Part shown: positions 14,846-24,076 of the stretch, piece by piece
Position numbering within the stretch: position 1 is the stretch's first letter
Layout: each line of letters starts with the position of its first letter
Assembly: GCA_934630515.1 (NCBI GenBank)
Contig: CAKTVV010000025.1
Location: 1-35,432, forward strand
Direction of reading: 5' to 3'
Length of the DNA: 35,432 nucleotides
Source: an uncultured Eubacteriales bacterium
GTDB lineage: Bacteria > Bacillota > Clostridia > Oscillospirales > Acutalibacteraceae
Made by a program: the position numbers and the translations under genes
The notes under the pieces: model-generated
Seen by the model: the letters and a program-made list of their open reading frames with translations, nothing else
Told to the model about the DNA's origin: nothing
Databases searched by the model: none

Positions 14846-14898
14846 CCCTCGGCACGCGGTTTTGGAGACCGCTGCTCTACCAACTGAGCTATGCCCCT
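14823..14898 (-). tRNA. tRNA-Trp (CCA), with encoded CCA end
   Basis: The 76 bases fold as a cloverleaf: acceptor AGGGGCA/TGCCCCT, D arm with AGCTCAGTTGGTAGAGC, anticodon stem GCGGT/ACCGC with loop CTCCAAA (anticodon CCA), T loop GGTTCGAGCC. The CCA end is encoded at 14823-14825. It is the second gene of a two-tRNA operon and the integration target of the island; its 3' end is copied at 2982-3004. Confidence 0.95.
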
Positions 14899-14989
14899 AT
14901 ATAGTGGTGCGGGGGAAAGACACCAAGTGGTGAGTGACCACAAAGATGTTACCGCACTATTAAAACGGATACAACATCCGGAAGAAATC

Positions 14990-15066
14990 TGGTGGGCCTT
15001 CGGGGACTCGAACCCGGGACCGACCGGTTATGAGCCGGTTGCTCTAACCAACTGAGCTAAAGGCCC
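14990..15066 (-). tRNA. tRNA with CAT anticodon, probably elongator Met (or Ile2), with encoded CCA end
   Basis: The 77 bases fold as a cloverleaf: acceptor GGGCCTT/AAGGCCC, D arm TAGCTCAGTTGGTTAGAGC, anticodon loop CTCATAA and T loop GGGTTCGAGTCCC. The CCA end is encoded at 14990-14992. The CAT anticodon also occurs in tRNA-Ile2, whose C34 is modified to lysidine; sequence alone does not settle this. It is first in the operon with tRNA-Trp. Confidence 0.92.
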
Positions 15067-15097
15067 ATAGCGGTGGCTCGTGTCAGTCACGAATGCT

Positions 15098-15125
15098 ATT
15101 GTACCACAAAACCGGTCAATGTCAA
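15098..15125 (-). promoter_or_regulatory. Promoter of the tRNA operon
   Basis: On the minus strand TTGACA (15120-15125), a 16-base spacer and TACAAT (15098-15103) stand about 32 bases before the first tRNA. The 15126-15365 stretch upstream holds no supported gene. Confidence 0.8.
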
Positions 15126-15365
15126 GAGCTTTTTTCCAAAAACCGGGGTTTGCCGTGAAATTCTCCGGACATTTTATCCGTATGTACGGGACGGTTCACT
15201 TTCACTCTTAAATTCCTGGGTTCGGGATGGATCTGCAGCAAAGCAGACTGCGCCGGTCTGACCCGCAGCATGCAGACTGTGCTGGCGGCAGCGGCGTAAC
15301 GGCATCGAAACCTTCGTTTACCTCTGCATTCCGGATTTTTGCCGCCGCTTCGGAGTGCTTTGTAT

Positions 15366-15399
15366 AAAAAGACCACCGATCCGCTGACGGGTCGGTGGT
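15366..15399 (-). terminator. Terminator downstream of the MBL hydrolase gene
   Basis: A 12-bp stem, ACCACCGACCCG/CGGATCGGTGGT around TCAG on the minus strand, is followed by CTTTTTATA. The same stem is followed by TTTC on the plus strand, so it may work both ways. Confidence 0.75.
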
Positions 15400-15509
15400 T
15401 TCTGGGACAGGGCGTATCCATGCGTTTATGCTTGCAAAAACGGTTTGGGGAAGGTGCCCGCCGCAAACGCCGCTCGCCGAGCCGGGACATGCGCACAACG
15501 GTGCCTGTA

Positions 15510-16187
15510 TTATAGTTCTATACTCCAGCCGTCCCGGGCGACCTCAATGCCGTCGTCTGCCAGCTGGTGCTCCACCTCCGCTTGAGTGGGGTGGAGCGTC
15601 TTGGCTAAATGGGAGATCACGCAGCGTGTAACGCTGTCGCCCAGCGATTGGTGCATGATGCGTACCATCCGCAGGTCGTTATGCTCAAACACCCGATAAT
15701 CGCCGGGATGGGCATCGCCTACCGTGCCATCCAGCACCAGCAGATCCACTCCTTGCCGCCGGATGGCTTGCATCTCGTCGTAGAGCAGCCAAGCGCCGTC
15801 CAAGCCGTAATACAGCCGTTTGCCTTTGGCGGTGATCAGAAAATGGACCGCTTCGGCTGCTGTTCCGTGGTTGGCTTTATAGGCTTCTACCGTGTAGCCA
15901 TCCAGTTGGACAGTCTGTGCGGCGGACAGCGGCACGAGCCGGGCGCCTATTGCTTCCAATCGCTCCAGCGTGGCAGTGCAGAAGTGGTCGGCGTGACGAT
16001 GGGTGTTTAGTACATAACGTATGCGGCTCAGCTCGATCGAGTGCGCCTGTGCAGCGGAGAATACATCCGGGCCGGGATCCACCAGCAGGCAGCCGTCGAT
16101 CAGTGCCGAGGAGCAGTAGCGCCGTTCTCCGTCGGGCTTTGGCGCATCCCAGTCGGCGGCGCCGGTGCCCAAAAATTGAATACGCAT
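15510..16187 (-). CDS. MBL-fold metallohydrolase, PhnP-like
   Basis: 225 residues; start preceded by AAAGGAG. The N-terminus MRIQFLGTGAADWDAP and the metal-binding THRHADH (His63, His65, Asp67, His68) define a metallo-beta-lactamase-fold phosphodiesterase. The layout (CSSALIDGCLLVDPGPDVF, DHFCTATLERL, VISHLAKTLHPTQAEVE) is that of the PhnP group, which hydrolyses cyclic phosphodiesters such as phosphoribosyl cyclic phosphate. No other phosphonate genes are nearby, so the substrate here is open. It has its own promoter, is transcribed alone and is cytoplasmic (no signal peptide). Confidence 0.8.
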   Translation of the reverse strand: MRIQFLGTGAADWDAPKPDGERRYCSSALIDGCLLVDPGPDVFSAAQAHSIELSRIRYVLNTHRHADHFCTATLERLEAIGARLVPLSAAQTVQLDGYTVEAYKANHGTAAEAVHFLITAKGKRLYYGLDGAWLLYDEMQAIRRQGVDLLVLDGTVGDAHPGDYRVFEHNDLRMVRIMHQSLGDSVTRCVISHLAKTLHPTQAEVEHQLADDGIEVARDGWSIEL

Positions 16188-16222
16188 GAGGATTCTCCTT
16201 TCACTGTCCTTCGATCAAGGGC

Positions 16223-16251
16223 AGTATACCACAACGGGTGGGATATGACAA
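16223..16251 (-). promoter_or_regulatory. Promoter of the MBL hydrolase gene
   Basis: On the minus strand TTGTCA (16246-16251), a 17-base spacer and TATACT (16223-16228), with the start codon about 35 bases downstream. Confidence 0.8.
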
Positions 16252-16272
16252 GGGCGGACAAGCCGAAATTCC

Positions 16273-16301
16273 TTGCATTTATCGGTGAACTGTGCTATAC
16301 T
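16273..16301 (+). promoter_or_regulatory. Promoter of the structured RNA
   Basis: TTGCAT (16273-16278), 17 bases and TATACT (16296-16301). The predicted start near 16308 coincides with the first base of the long closing stem of the RNA. Confidence 0.85.
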
Positions 16302-16307
16302 GATCTT

Positions 16308-16516
16308 GCCAAACAAATTTCAATAAGCAGAGGTATCGGGTTTTCTTGTGGGAAAAGTCGGCCTTTTTCCTGTGCGCAGCAGCTATATGAATTTGGTAAA
16401 AATGCAAATTCCGCAAGCTGTTGTGTAGGGGAGACCTGAATCTGCTTGAAATTTGTTTGGCGACAATCGGAGTTTGCGTTTTTCGGTGCGTTGACTTCGG
16501 TTGACGCACTTTTTTT
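16308..16516 (+). ncRNA. ssrS: Structured RNA, 6S RNA candidate
   Basis: It is a free-standing unit: promoter, about 200 nt without an open frame, and a strong terminator. The outer stem pairs 16308-16331 (GCCAAACAAATTTCA, bulge, AGCAGA) with 16441-16461. Inside are a side hairpin GGGAAAA/TTTTTCC (16364 region) and an apical arm GCAGCAGCT/AGCTGTTG topped by GAATTT-loop-AAATTC. The apical TTTGGTAAAAATGC resembles the TTGGTGAGCATGC of E. coli 6S. Rod shape, an asymmetric open middle and size fit 6S RNA, which binds the housekeeping RNA polymerase. I see no SRP, RNase P or tmRNA landmarks. A different or new RNA family is possible. Confidence 0.6.
16486..16516 (+). terminator. Terminator of the structured RNA
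   Basis: GTGCGTTGAC-TTCG-GTTGACGCAC forms a 10-bp stem with a UUCG tetraloop, followed by seven T. The M48 gene starts 22 bases later, so it may depend on read-through. Confidence 0.9.
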
Positions 16517-16537
16517 ATTTGAGGAAGGAGAAAAGTC

Positions 16538-17914
16538 ATGGATCCGAACTTCTTTATGCATGAAACAGATCAAAAGGCATTGGCGACATTGAAAGCGATT
16601 CCGGGATTTGCGCAGCTGTTTAAGGTATTTATAAAGAACTGGGGGGAACAGCAGTATCGTATCTTAAATATGTCCACCAATCTGCGTATCAGTGAAAAAC
16701 AGCTTCCACGGTACTATGATCTTCTTCCGCCGATCTGTGAACGGTTGGGTATCGACATTCCGGAATTGTATTTGAAGCTGGATGTGCGGGCAAATGCCTA
16801 TACAGCAGGGGATACCAAGCCGTTTATTGTAATGACGACCGGGCTGCTGGAAACGCTGCCCGACGAGTTGATACCGACGGTCTTGGCACACGAATGCGGG
16901 CACATTGCCTGCCATCACTGTCTGTATACGACCATGGGAAGAATGATTCTGAATGACATGATGGGGGTGCTGGGCACTTTTGGCTTGAAGGAGCTGGTAT
17001 CGTATCCGATCAAGGTCGCTTTTTCATACTGGATGCGCTGCAGCGAGCTGTCTGCGGATCGAGCGGCGGCGCTCTGTGACGGCAGTGCAGACAATACAGT
17101 CAGTGTGTGTATGCACTTAGCCGGGTTTGATAAGGACATAGCCGGGCAGGCACAAACGGATGTGTTTATGCAGCAGGCGCAGGAATATCTGCAGATGATC
17201 CGGGATTCCAAGTGGAGCAAGGCGCTGGAATTTATGCTATTGAGCGGGGAGGAGCATCCGCTCAACGCTGTGCGGGCGTATGAATGTGCGCAGTGGGCAA
17301 AGACCGAGCGGTTTGAAAAGCTGGTGCGGTATTTGGATCAGGCGGATACTTTGCGGGACGAGGAGATCGTTTCCTGCCTCCGGGAGATTCCCATGCCCGC
17401 CTCTGCGAAGGCGTTTTTGGGAAAGGATGTGGCGGAGGCGCAGAAGTATTTGCAGAGTCTGGGATTTATTCATGTGCAGGCAGCAAAGGTGACGCAAAAG
17501 GACAAGCCGGTAAAGGTCAGGCAAGTAGTGAACATTCATATTAACGGGAAAGAGGGCTTTGAGCTATGCGAGTGGTTTCCGGTCGATGCGGAGATCGTTC
17601 TGGAATACTACGAGCCGGAGACTGAGGAGGAGGTCTTGGCAGCCCATCCGGGACAAGCACGGATGCCTAACGGATATAAGTATTGCATTGGACGCCCCTA
17701 TAAAGAGATCATTGAATGCTTATCCGCAGCGGGCTTTACGCAGATCGAGGCCGAGGAGCGGCGGCGTGCCAAAAGGGGACTGCGCAGCAGGCAGGGGGAG
17801 ACCATTTCTGTTTCTGTCAACGGACAAACGCAGTTTGAAAAGGGGGAATGGTTCGACAAAAATGCCGCCATACAGATCGTTTACTGTACATATCCGGAAA
17901 AGCCCAAAGCATAA
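16538..17914 (+). CDS. M48-family zinc metallopeptidase with two C-terminal PASTA-like domains
   Basis: 458 residues; GGAAGGAG precedes the start. The zinc site is HECGH at residues 118-122 with the third ligand Glu170 (SELSADRAA), the M48 (HtpX/Oma1-like) arrangement. Unlike HtpX it has no clear paired transmembrane helices around the site and no signal peptide. Residues about 296-375 and 382-455 are two similar beta-alpha modules (DVAEAQKYLQSLGFIHV and PYKEIIECLSAAGFTQI, each ending before a GEWF or CEWF and VY/LEYY strand). They have PASTA-like architecture, and PASTA modules usually bind peptidoglycan outside the cell. A PASTA pair on an apparently cytosolic peptidase is odd. The role is probably protein quality control, but this is uncertain. 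Confidence 0.75.
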   Translation: MDPNFFMHETDQKALATLKAIPGFAQLFKVFIKNWGEQQYRILNMSTNLRISEKQLPRYYDLLPPICERLGIDIPELYLKLDVRANAYTAGDTKPFIVMTTGLLETLPDELIPTVLAHECGHIACHHCLYTTMGRMILNDMMGVLGTFGLKELVSYPIKVAFSYWMRCSELSADRAAALCDGSADNTVSVCMHLAGFDKDIAGQAQTDVFMQQAQEYLQMIRDSKWSKALEFMLLSGEEHPLNAVRAYECAQWAKTERFEKLVRYLDQADTLRDEEIVSCLREIPMPASAKAFLGKDVAEAQKYLQSLGFIHVQAAKVTQKDKPVKVRQVVNIHINGKEGFELCEWFPVDAEIVLEYYEPETEEEVLAAHPGQARMPNGYKYCIGRPYKEIIECLSAAGFTQIEAEERRRAKRGLRSRQGETISVSVNGQTQFEKGEWFDKNAAIQIVYCTYPEKPKA

Positions 17915-17919
17915 AACGG

Positions 17920-17946
17920 CGGCGGCAGGAATGGCTCCTGCCGCCG
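17920..17946. terminator. Bidirectional terminator between convergent genes
   Basis: CGGCGGCAGGA-ATGGC-TCCTGCCGCCG, an 11-bp perfect stem. On the minus strand it is followed by TTTTATG, so it serves asnB best; it also lies 5 bases after the M48 stop. Confidence 0.8.
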
Positions 17947-17955
17947 CTGATGGTT

Positions 17956-19533
17956 TTATTTGCCGCTGTCGCCGTAGTTGGACAGCACCCGGGCGGAGGG
18001 ATCGTTCACATCGCAGCCTGCCCACTGCTTGTTGGGCATCCAGAAATCCACGATCATCTCACCCTGACCGGGATAGTATTTCTCGAATATCTCCCGATAG
18101 AGCAGCGACTCCTTGGTGAAGGGGGCGGCGTGGGTATACTGTTTCCGCTTTTCTTCAAATTCGGCATCGGTGTAGTGATCGGCAGCATATTCCTTCAGGT
18201 AATCCACCATGGAATGTCCAACCGCATCGGAAAAGGCAGCCTTTTCCCGCCAGAGAATATCGTGGGGGAGATAGTCTCCCTCAAAGGCATGGCGCAGCAG
18301 ATATTTGCCTTTGCCGTAGACATTGCGCTTCTTCTCCGGATCCACGCTCATCACATACCGCACAAACTCCAGATCGCCAAAGGGCACCCGTGCCTCCAGT
18401 GAGTTGGCGGAGATGCAGCGATCCGCCCGCAGCACATCGTACATGTGCAACTCCCGGATGCGTTTTTGGGATTCCTCCTGAAATGCGTCGGCGGAGGGAG
18501 CAAAATCGGTGTATTTGTAGCCGAACAGCTCATCGGAGATCTCACCGGTGAGCAGCACCCGGATGTCGGTGTTTTCGTGGATCCATTTGCACAGCAGGTA
18601 CATACCCATGCTGGCACGCACGGTGGTGATGTCGTAGGTGCCCAGAATGCGAATGACCTCCTCCAGCGAATCCAGCACCTGCTGCCGGGTCATATATACC
18701 TCTGTGTGGTCGCTGCCGATATAGTCCGCCACCTGCCGGGCGTATTTCAGATCGATGGCATCCTCGCTCATGCCGATGGCAAAGGTGCGGATGGGCCGGT
18801 CGCTTTTCCGGGCGGCTATGGCACACACCAGCGAAGAATCCAGCCCGCCGGACAGCAAAAAGCCCACCTTGGCGTCCGCCACCAGCCGCTTTTCGATACC
18901 GGCGACCAGCTTGTCGTGGATGTTCCGGCAGACAGTCTCCACGTCGTCATGGCAGACGGTATCCACCGCCGCCGGATCGGCGTAGCGGACGAATTGTCCG
19001 TCCTTATAATAATGTCCGGGTGGGAACGGACGCACCTGAGCGCATAGTCCCACCAAGTTTTTCGGCTCACTGGCAAACAGGATGACCCCTGCCCGGTCAT
19101 AGCCGTAGTAGAGCGGGCGGATGCCAATGGGATCCCGGGCGGCGATGTATTCGCCGGTGGCACCGTCGTAGAGGATCAGCGCAAATTCGGCATCCAGCAT
19201 CCGGAACATATCCGTGCCGTATTCCCGGTAGAGGGGCAGCAGGATCTCGCAGTCGGAGCCGCTGTAAAAGGTGTATTTTTTGGCAAGCTCCGCTTTCAGG
19301 GCTTCAAAGCCATAGATCTCGCCGTTGCAGACCACATAACTGCCGTCCAGCTCGAAGGGCTGCATCCCCTCCGGGGTCAGCCCCATGATCGCCAGCCGGT
19401 GGAAGCCCAGCAGCCCCTTGCCGGTGTCTATGATGCGGCTGTCGTCCGGCCCCCGGGACAGAGTGGCAGCGAAGCCCTCCTCAAAAGACGAACGGGCGGC
19501 GCAGGAGCCGCAGTAACCCATGATCGAACACAT
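17956..19533 (-). CDS. asnB: Asparagine synthetase, glutamine-hydrolysing
   Basis: 525 residues; GGAGG precedes the start. Cys2 after the removed Met is the class II glutaminase nucleophile (MCSIMGYCG), with RGPDD and NGEIYGFEAL in the glutaminase domain (residues 1-185). SGGLDSS at 228-234 is the PP-loop that binds ATP, followed by the synthetase domain (TGEISDELFGYKY, NSLEARVPFGD, RRHAFEG-like LLRHAFEGDYLP). It makes asparagine from aspartate, glutamine and ATP in the cytoplasm. The length is usual for AsnB. It lies downstream of glnN and amt on the same strand, behind its own asparagine T-box, so it belongs to a nitrogen-assimilation cluster but is separately controlled by charged tRNA-Asn. 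Confidence 0.93.
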   Translation of the reverse strand: MCSIMGYCGSCAARSSFEEGFAATLSRGPDDSRIIDTGKGLLGFHRLAIMGLTPEGMQPFELDGSYVVCNGEIYGFEALKAELAKKYTFYSGSDCEILLPLYREYGTDMFRMLDAEFALILYDGATGEYIAARDPIGIRPLYYGYDRAGVILFASEPKNLVGLCAQVRPFPPGHYYKDGQFVRYADPAAVDTVCHDDVETVCRNIHDKLVAGIEKRLVADAKVGFLLSGGLDSSLVCAIAARKSDRPIRTFAIGMSEDAIDLKYARQVADYIGSDHTEVYMTRQQVLDSLEEVIRILGTYDITTVRASMGMYLLCKWIHENTDIRVLLTGEISDELFGYKYTDFAPSADAFQEESQKRIRELHMYDVLRADRCISANSLEARVPFGDLEFVRYVMSVDPEKKRNVYGKGKYLLRHAFEGDYLPHDILWREKAAFSDAVGHSMVDYLKEYAADHYTDAEFEEKRKQYTHAAPFTKESLLYREIFEKYYPGQGEMIVDFWMPNKQWAGCDVNDPSARVLSNYGDSGK

Positions 19534-19544
19534 AGAAAAAACCT

Positions 19545-19800
19545 CCGATACGATTTTTTGTCAGCATCCGACAGGGCAAGTGCTGCATCAACTCGCTGTG
19601 CCACCCGTCTTTGTTCTCTTGTCGGCTCCCATGAAGCCTTGCCGCTGTAACGGGCGGCACCCGGCGTCCCTACTGGGAGCGGGCAGCTCCGTTGGGGTTG
19701 CGGCTTGCCGGGTGTTATTCACGCAAGCCCTGGCTGCGAGGCTTTCACCCTCCCTCGCTCGCTGGAAGCGGTTTCTTGCGCTACTTCTCCCGGCTCAAAC
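19545..19800 (-). promoter_or_regulatory. T-box leader (specifier AAC, asparagine) of asnB
   Basis: Read on the minus strand, the leader has the Stem I landmarks GAGAAGTAGCGC, CCAGCGAGCGAGGGAGGGTG and GAAAGCC, then the specifier-loop sequence GTGAATAACACC with codon AAC at 19714-19716. Near its end GGGTGGCACAGCGAG (19592-19606) matches the T-box core that pairs with the uncharged tRNA end. Such leaders allow expression when the matching tRNA is uncharged; AAC fits an asparagine gene. I see no clear U-run terminator, but the ribosome site lies between A6 and T6 runs (19538-19559), so control might act on translation. Confidence 0.8.
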
Positions 19801-19892
19801 GCCGTTGTAGGATTTACTTTACGGAAGATCTCAGCCCATTCTCAAGGGCGCACGGTATAAACTGTGTTAAGTACGGAGGCGGAGTGCGCCCG

Positions 19893-21614
19893 TTATTCCA
19901 CATCCTGCAGGGCGTCGTAGCCCTCTTCGCCGGTGCGTACCTTGACCACATTCTCCACATCGTAGACGAAGATCTTGCCGTCGCCGATGTGTCCGGTATA
20001 CAGTACCTTTTTCGCCGTCTCGATGACGGTGCGTACCGGCACCTTGCTGACCACGATATCCACTTGAATCTTCGGCAGCAGGGTGGCTTCTACCTCCACG
20101 CCCCGGTAATACTCCGGCTTGCCCTTTTGCAGCCCGCAGCCCAGCACATGGGAAACGGTCATACCGGTGATGCCGACCTCCATGAGCGCTTTTTTCAGCG
20201 GCTCAAAGCGGGATTCCCTGCAGATGATCTCGACCTTGGTGAATTTCGGGCTGCCCGGCTCGGCAGGCGCAAAGGACGGCTCCCGTTTTACCGGAACCGC
20301 TTCCGCCATCGGTACGTCGCCGGTCACAGCCACCGGAACCTCCTCGTCCTCGACGGCGGTATCCGGCAGCATGGCAAAGCCTGCATAGGCGGTGAGCAGA
20401 CCGTGCTCCGAAATGTCCAGCCCCTCCAACTCATCGGCGGCATCCGCCCGCAGTCCGATGGTGTGCTTGAGGATGAGGAACACGGCGGTGATGATGACCG
20501 CCACATATGCCGCCACGGAGACCACGCCCAGCGTCTGTACCCCCAGGAAGTGGAAGCCTCCGCCGTAAAATACGCCTTTTTCCGTGGAGACGCCGGTGGC
20601 GAAGAACCCGGTCAGGATGGTGCCCAGAGCGCCGCATACGCAGTGGACGGAGATGGCGCCTACGGGATCGTCGATCTTGGCGACCTTATCAAAGAATTCC
20701 ACAGCCAGCACGATCACGATACCGAAAACGATCCCCATAATGGCGGCGCCTACGGGGCTGACGGCATCGCACCCGGCGGTGATCCCCACCAGACCGGCCA
20801 GCGCCGCATTGTAGGTCATAGAGACATCCGGCTTCTTATACCGGATCCAGGTGAAGATCAGCGTGGTGCAGCAGGCGACTGCCGCCGCCAGGTTGGTGTT
20901 GAAGAAGATCAGTCCGGCGCTGGTCAGCTTTTCGTCCGTATCCATGCCTACGGTGGAGGCACCGTTGAAGCCGAACCAGCAGAACCACAGGATGAACACC
21001 CCCAGCGCCGCAAAGGTCAGGTTGTGTCCGAGGATCGCCCGGGGCTTGCCGTCCTTGCCGTATTTACCGATGCGGGGACCCAGAATGGCGGCGCCGATGA
21101 GGGCGCAGATACCGCCCACCATATGCACGGCGGTGGAGCCGGCAAAATCGTGGAAACCCAACTGGCTCAGCCAGCCGCCGCCCCAGATCCAGTGCCCGGA
21201 GATGGGGTAGATGAACAGGGAGATGGCGGCGGAATAAATGCAGTAGGCACTGAATTTCGTCCGCTCCGCCATGGCGCCGGAGACGATGGTGGCGGAGGTG
21301 GCGCAGAACACCGTCTGGAAGATGGCGTATGCCCACAGAGGTACGCCCTCCGGCAGGATATGGCTGTAATCCTTGAGGATCAGCGGATCAAACCAGCCGA
21401 ATAGCCCGGTTCCGGCGCCGAACATAACGCCGAAGCCGATCAGCCAAAAGCAGGGGGTACCGATGCAAAAATCCATTAGGTTTTTCATCAGAATATTGCC
21501 GGTGTTTTTGGCACGGGTGAACCCGGCCTCGCACATGGAAAAGCCCGCCTGCATAAAGAACACCAGCGCTGCGCCCAGCAGCACCCAAATGGTGTTTACC
21601 GCACTGAATTGCAT
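19893..21614 (-). CDS. amt: Ammonium transporter fused to a PII (GlnK/GlnB) regulatory domain
   Basis: 573 residues; AGGAAAGGAG precedes the start. Residues 1-405 are an Amt channel with about eleven membrane segments (AGFSMCEAGFTRAKN, DFAGSTAVHMVGG, the conserved histidine and phenylalanine gate). After a linker of about 50 residues, 458-565 is a whole PII protein: T-loop HVLGCGLQKGKPEYYRGVE with the uridylylation-type Tyr, LLPKIQVDIVV and the signature TGHIGDGKIFVYDVENVV followed by RTGEEG. PII normally binds Amt as a separate protein and blocks the pore according to ATP/ADP and 2-oxoglutarate. The fusion makes the gate permanent. It follows glnN by 38 bp, probably in one operon. Confidence 0.93.
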   Translation of the reverse strand: MQFSAVNTIWVLLGAALVFFMQAGFSMCEAGFTRAKNTGNILMKNLMDFCIGTPCFWLIGFGVMFGAGTGLFGWFDPLILKDYSHILPEGVPLWAYAIFQTVFCATSATIVSGAMAERTKFSAYCIYSAAISLFIYPISGHWIWGGGWLSQLGFHDFAGSTAVHMVGGICALIGAAILGPRIGKYGKDGKPRAILGHNLTFAALGVFILWFCWFGFNGASTVGMDTDEKLTSAGLIFFNTNLAAAVACCTTLIFTWIRYKKPDVSMTYNAALAGLVGITAGCDAVSPVGAAIMGIVFGIVIVLAVEFFDKVAKIDDPVGAISVHCVCGALGTILTGFFATGVSTEKGVFYGGGFHFLGVQTLGVVSVAAYVAVIITAVFLILKHTIGLRADAADELEGLDISEHGLLTAYAGFAMLPDTAVEDEEVPVAVTGDVPMAEAVPVKREPSFAPAEPGSPKFTKVEIICRESRFEPLKKALMEVGITGMTVSHVLGCGLQKGKPEYYRGVEVEATLLPKIQVDIVVSKVPVRTVIETAKKVLYTGHIGDGKIFVYDVENVVKVRTGEEGYDALQDVE

Positions 21615-21652
21615 GGGAATCGTCTCCTTTCCTCTTTTTCAAATCAAAATGC

Positions 21653-23749
<2,097 letters not shown>

Positions 23750-23795
23750 CACAAGCACTCCTTTTGACAAATTAAAAAACGAGACAACGGTTCCC

Positions 23796-23807
23796 GAATG
23801 TACATTC
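23796..23807. promoter_or_regulatory. 12-bp perfect palindrome in the glnN leader
   Basis: GAATGTACATTC lies about 50 bases before the glnN start codon. It could be a regulator-binding site; there is no direct evidence for a specific protein. Confidence 0.35.
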
Positions 23808-23860
23808 AAGACTCCATTGCCTCGCATTTTTGACGGTATACAGTTGTGTATGTACGAAAA

Positions 23861-23895
23861 AAGGCGTCCGGGAGTGTCACACTCCAAGACGCCTT
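23861..23895 (-). terminator. Promoter-proximal terminator in the glnN leader
   Basis: On the minus strand AAGGCGTC pairs with GACGCCTT and GGAGT with ACTCC, with a small internal loop, and the stem runs into TTTTTT (23857-23862). It begins only about 10 nt after the predicted transcription start and 112 nt before the glnN ATG, so it should act as an attenuator unless overridden. Confidence 0.75.
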
Positions 23896-23911
23896 TGCCT
23901 TTATGCGGTGT

Positions 23912-23939
23912 ATTATACACCCTTATCCGGATTTGTCAA
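23912..23939 (-). promoter_or_regulatory. Promoter of glnN
   Basis: On the minus strand TTGACA (23934-23939), 16 bases and TATAAT (23912-23917): both hexamers are perfect consensus. The expected start is near 23905, immediately before the leader terminator. Confidence 0.85.
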
Positions 23940-23989
23940 CCCCTTTTTTGCAATTTCTGCGAAAAAATTTGTCGGATGACACCGCTTGC

Positions 23990-24029
23990 ACCGTTCCCGC
24001 CGGGCAGCAATCTGCCTGACGGGAACGGT
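23990..24029 (-). terminator. Hairpin at the end of the GH26/discoidin operon
   Basis: ACCGTTCCCG pairs with CGGGAACGGT and GGCAG with CTGCC inside, 47 bases past the stop of the glycosidase gene. There is no U-run next to it, so it may mark an mRNA end rather than a strong terminator. Confidence 0.6.
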
Positions 24030-24076
24030 ACTGTGCAGAACCATGGAAAGGGGGCTGACGAAATCTTCGGAGCGGG

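Noticed and set aside
14690..14904. Open frames across repeat copy 3 and the tRNA-Trp gene (with AEGLEPSAR)
   Set aside because: They are translations of a tRNA gene and its flank, a known false protein type; no ribosome site.
19692..21404. 570-codon plus-strand frame opposite amt
   Set aside because: Shadow frame of the GC-rich amt gene; His/Gly-rich and without homology features.
23750..23920. N-terminal extension of glnN to 23920
   Set aside because: The added codons overlap a consensus promoter and terminator; family members begin at MKTVSEYFG and a good ribosome site stands before 23749.
23857..23920. Riboswitch or ANTAR-type control of the glnN leader
   Set aside because: Only about 10 nt separate the start site from the terminator, so no aptamer or paired hexaloop hairpins fit before it.
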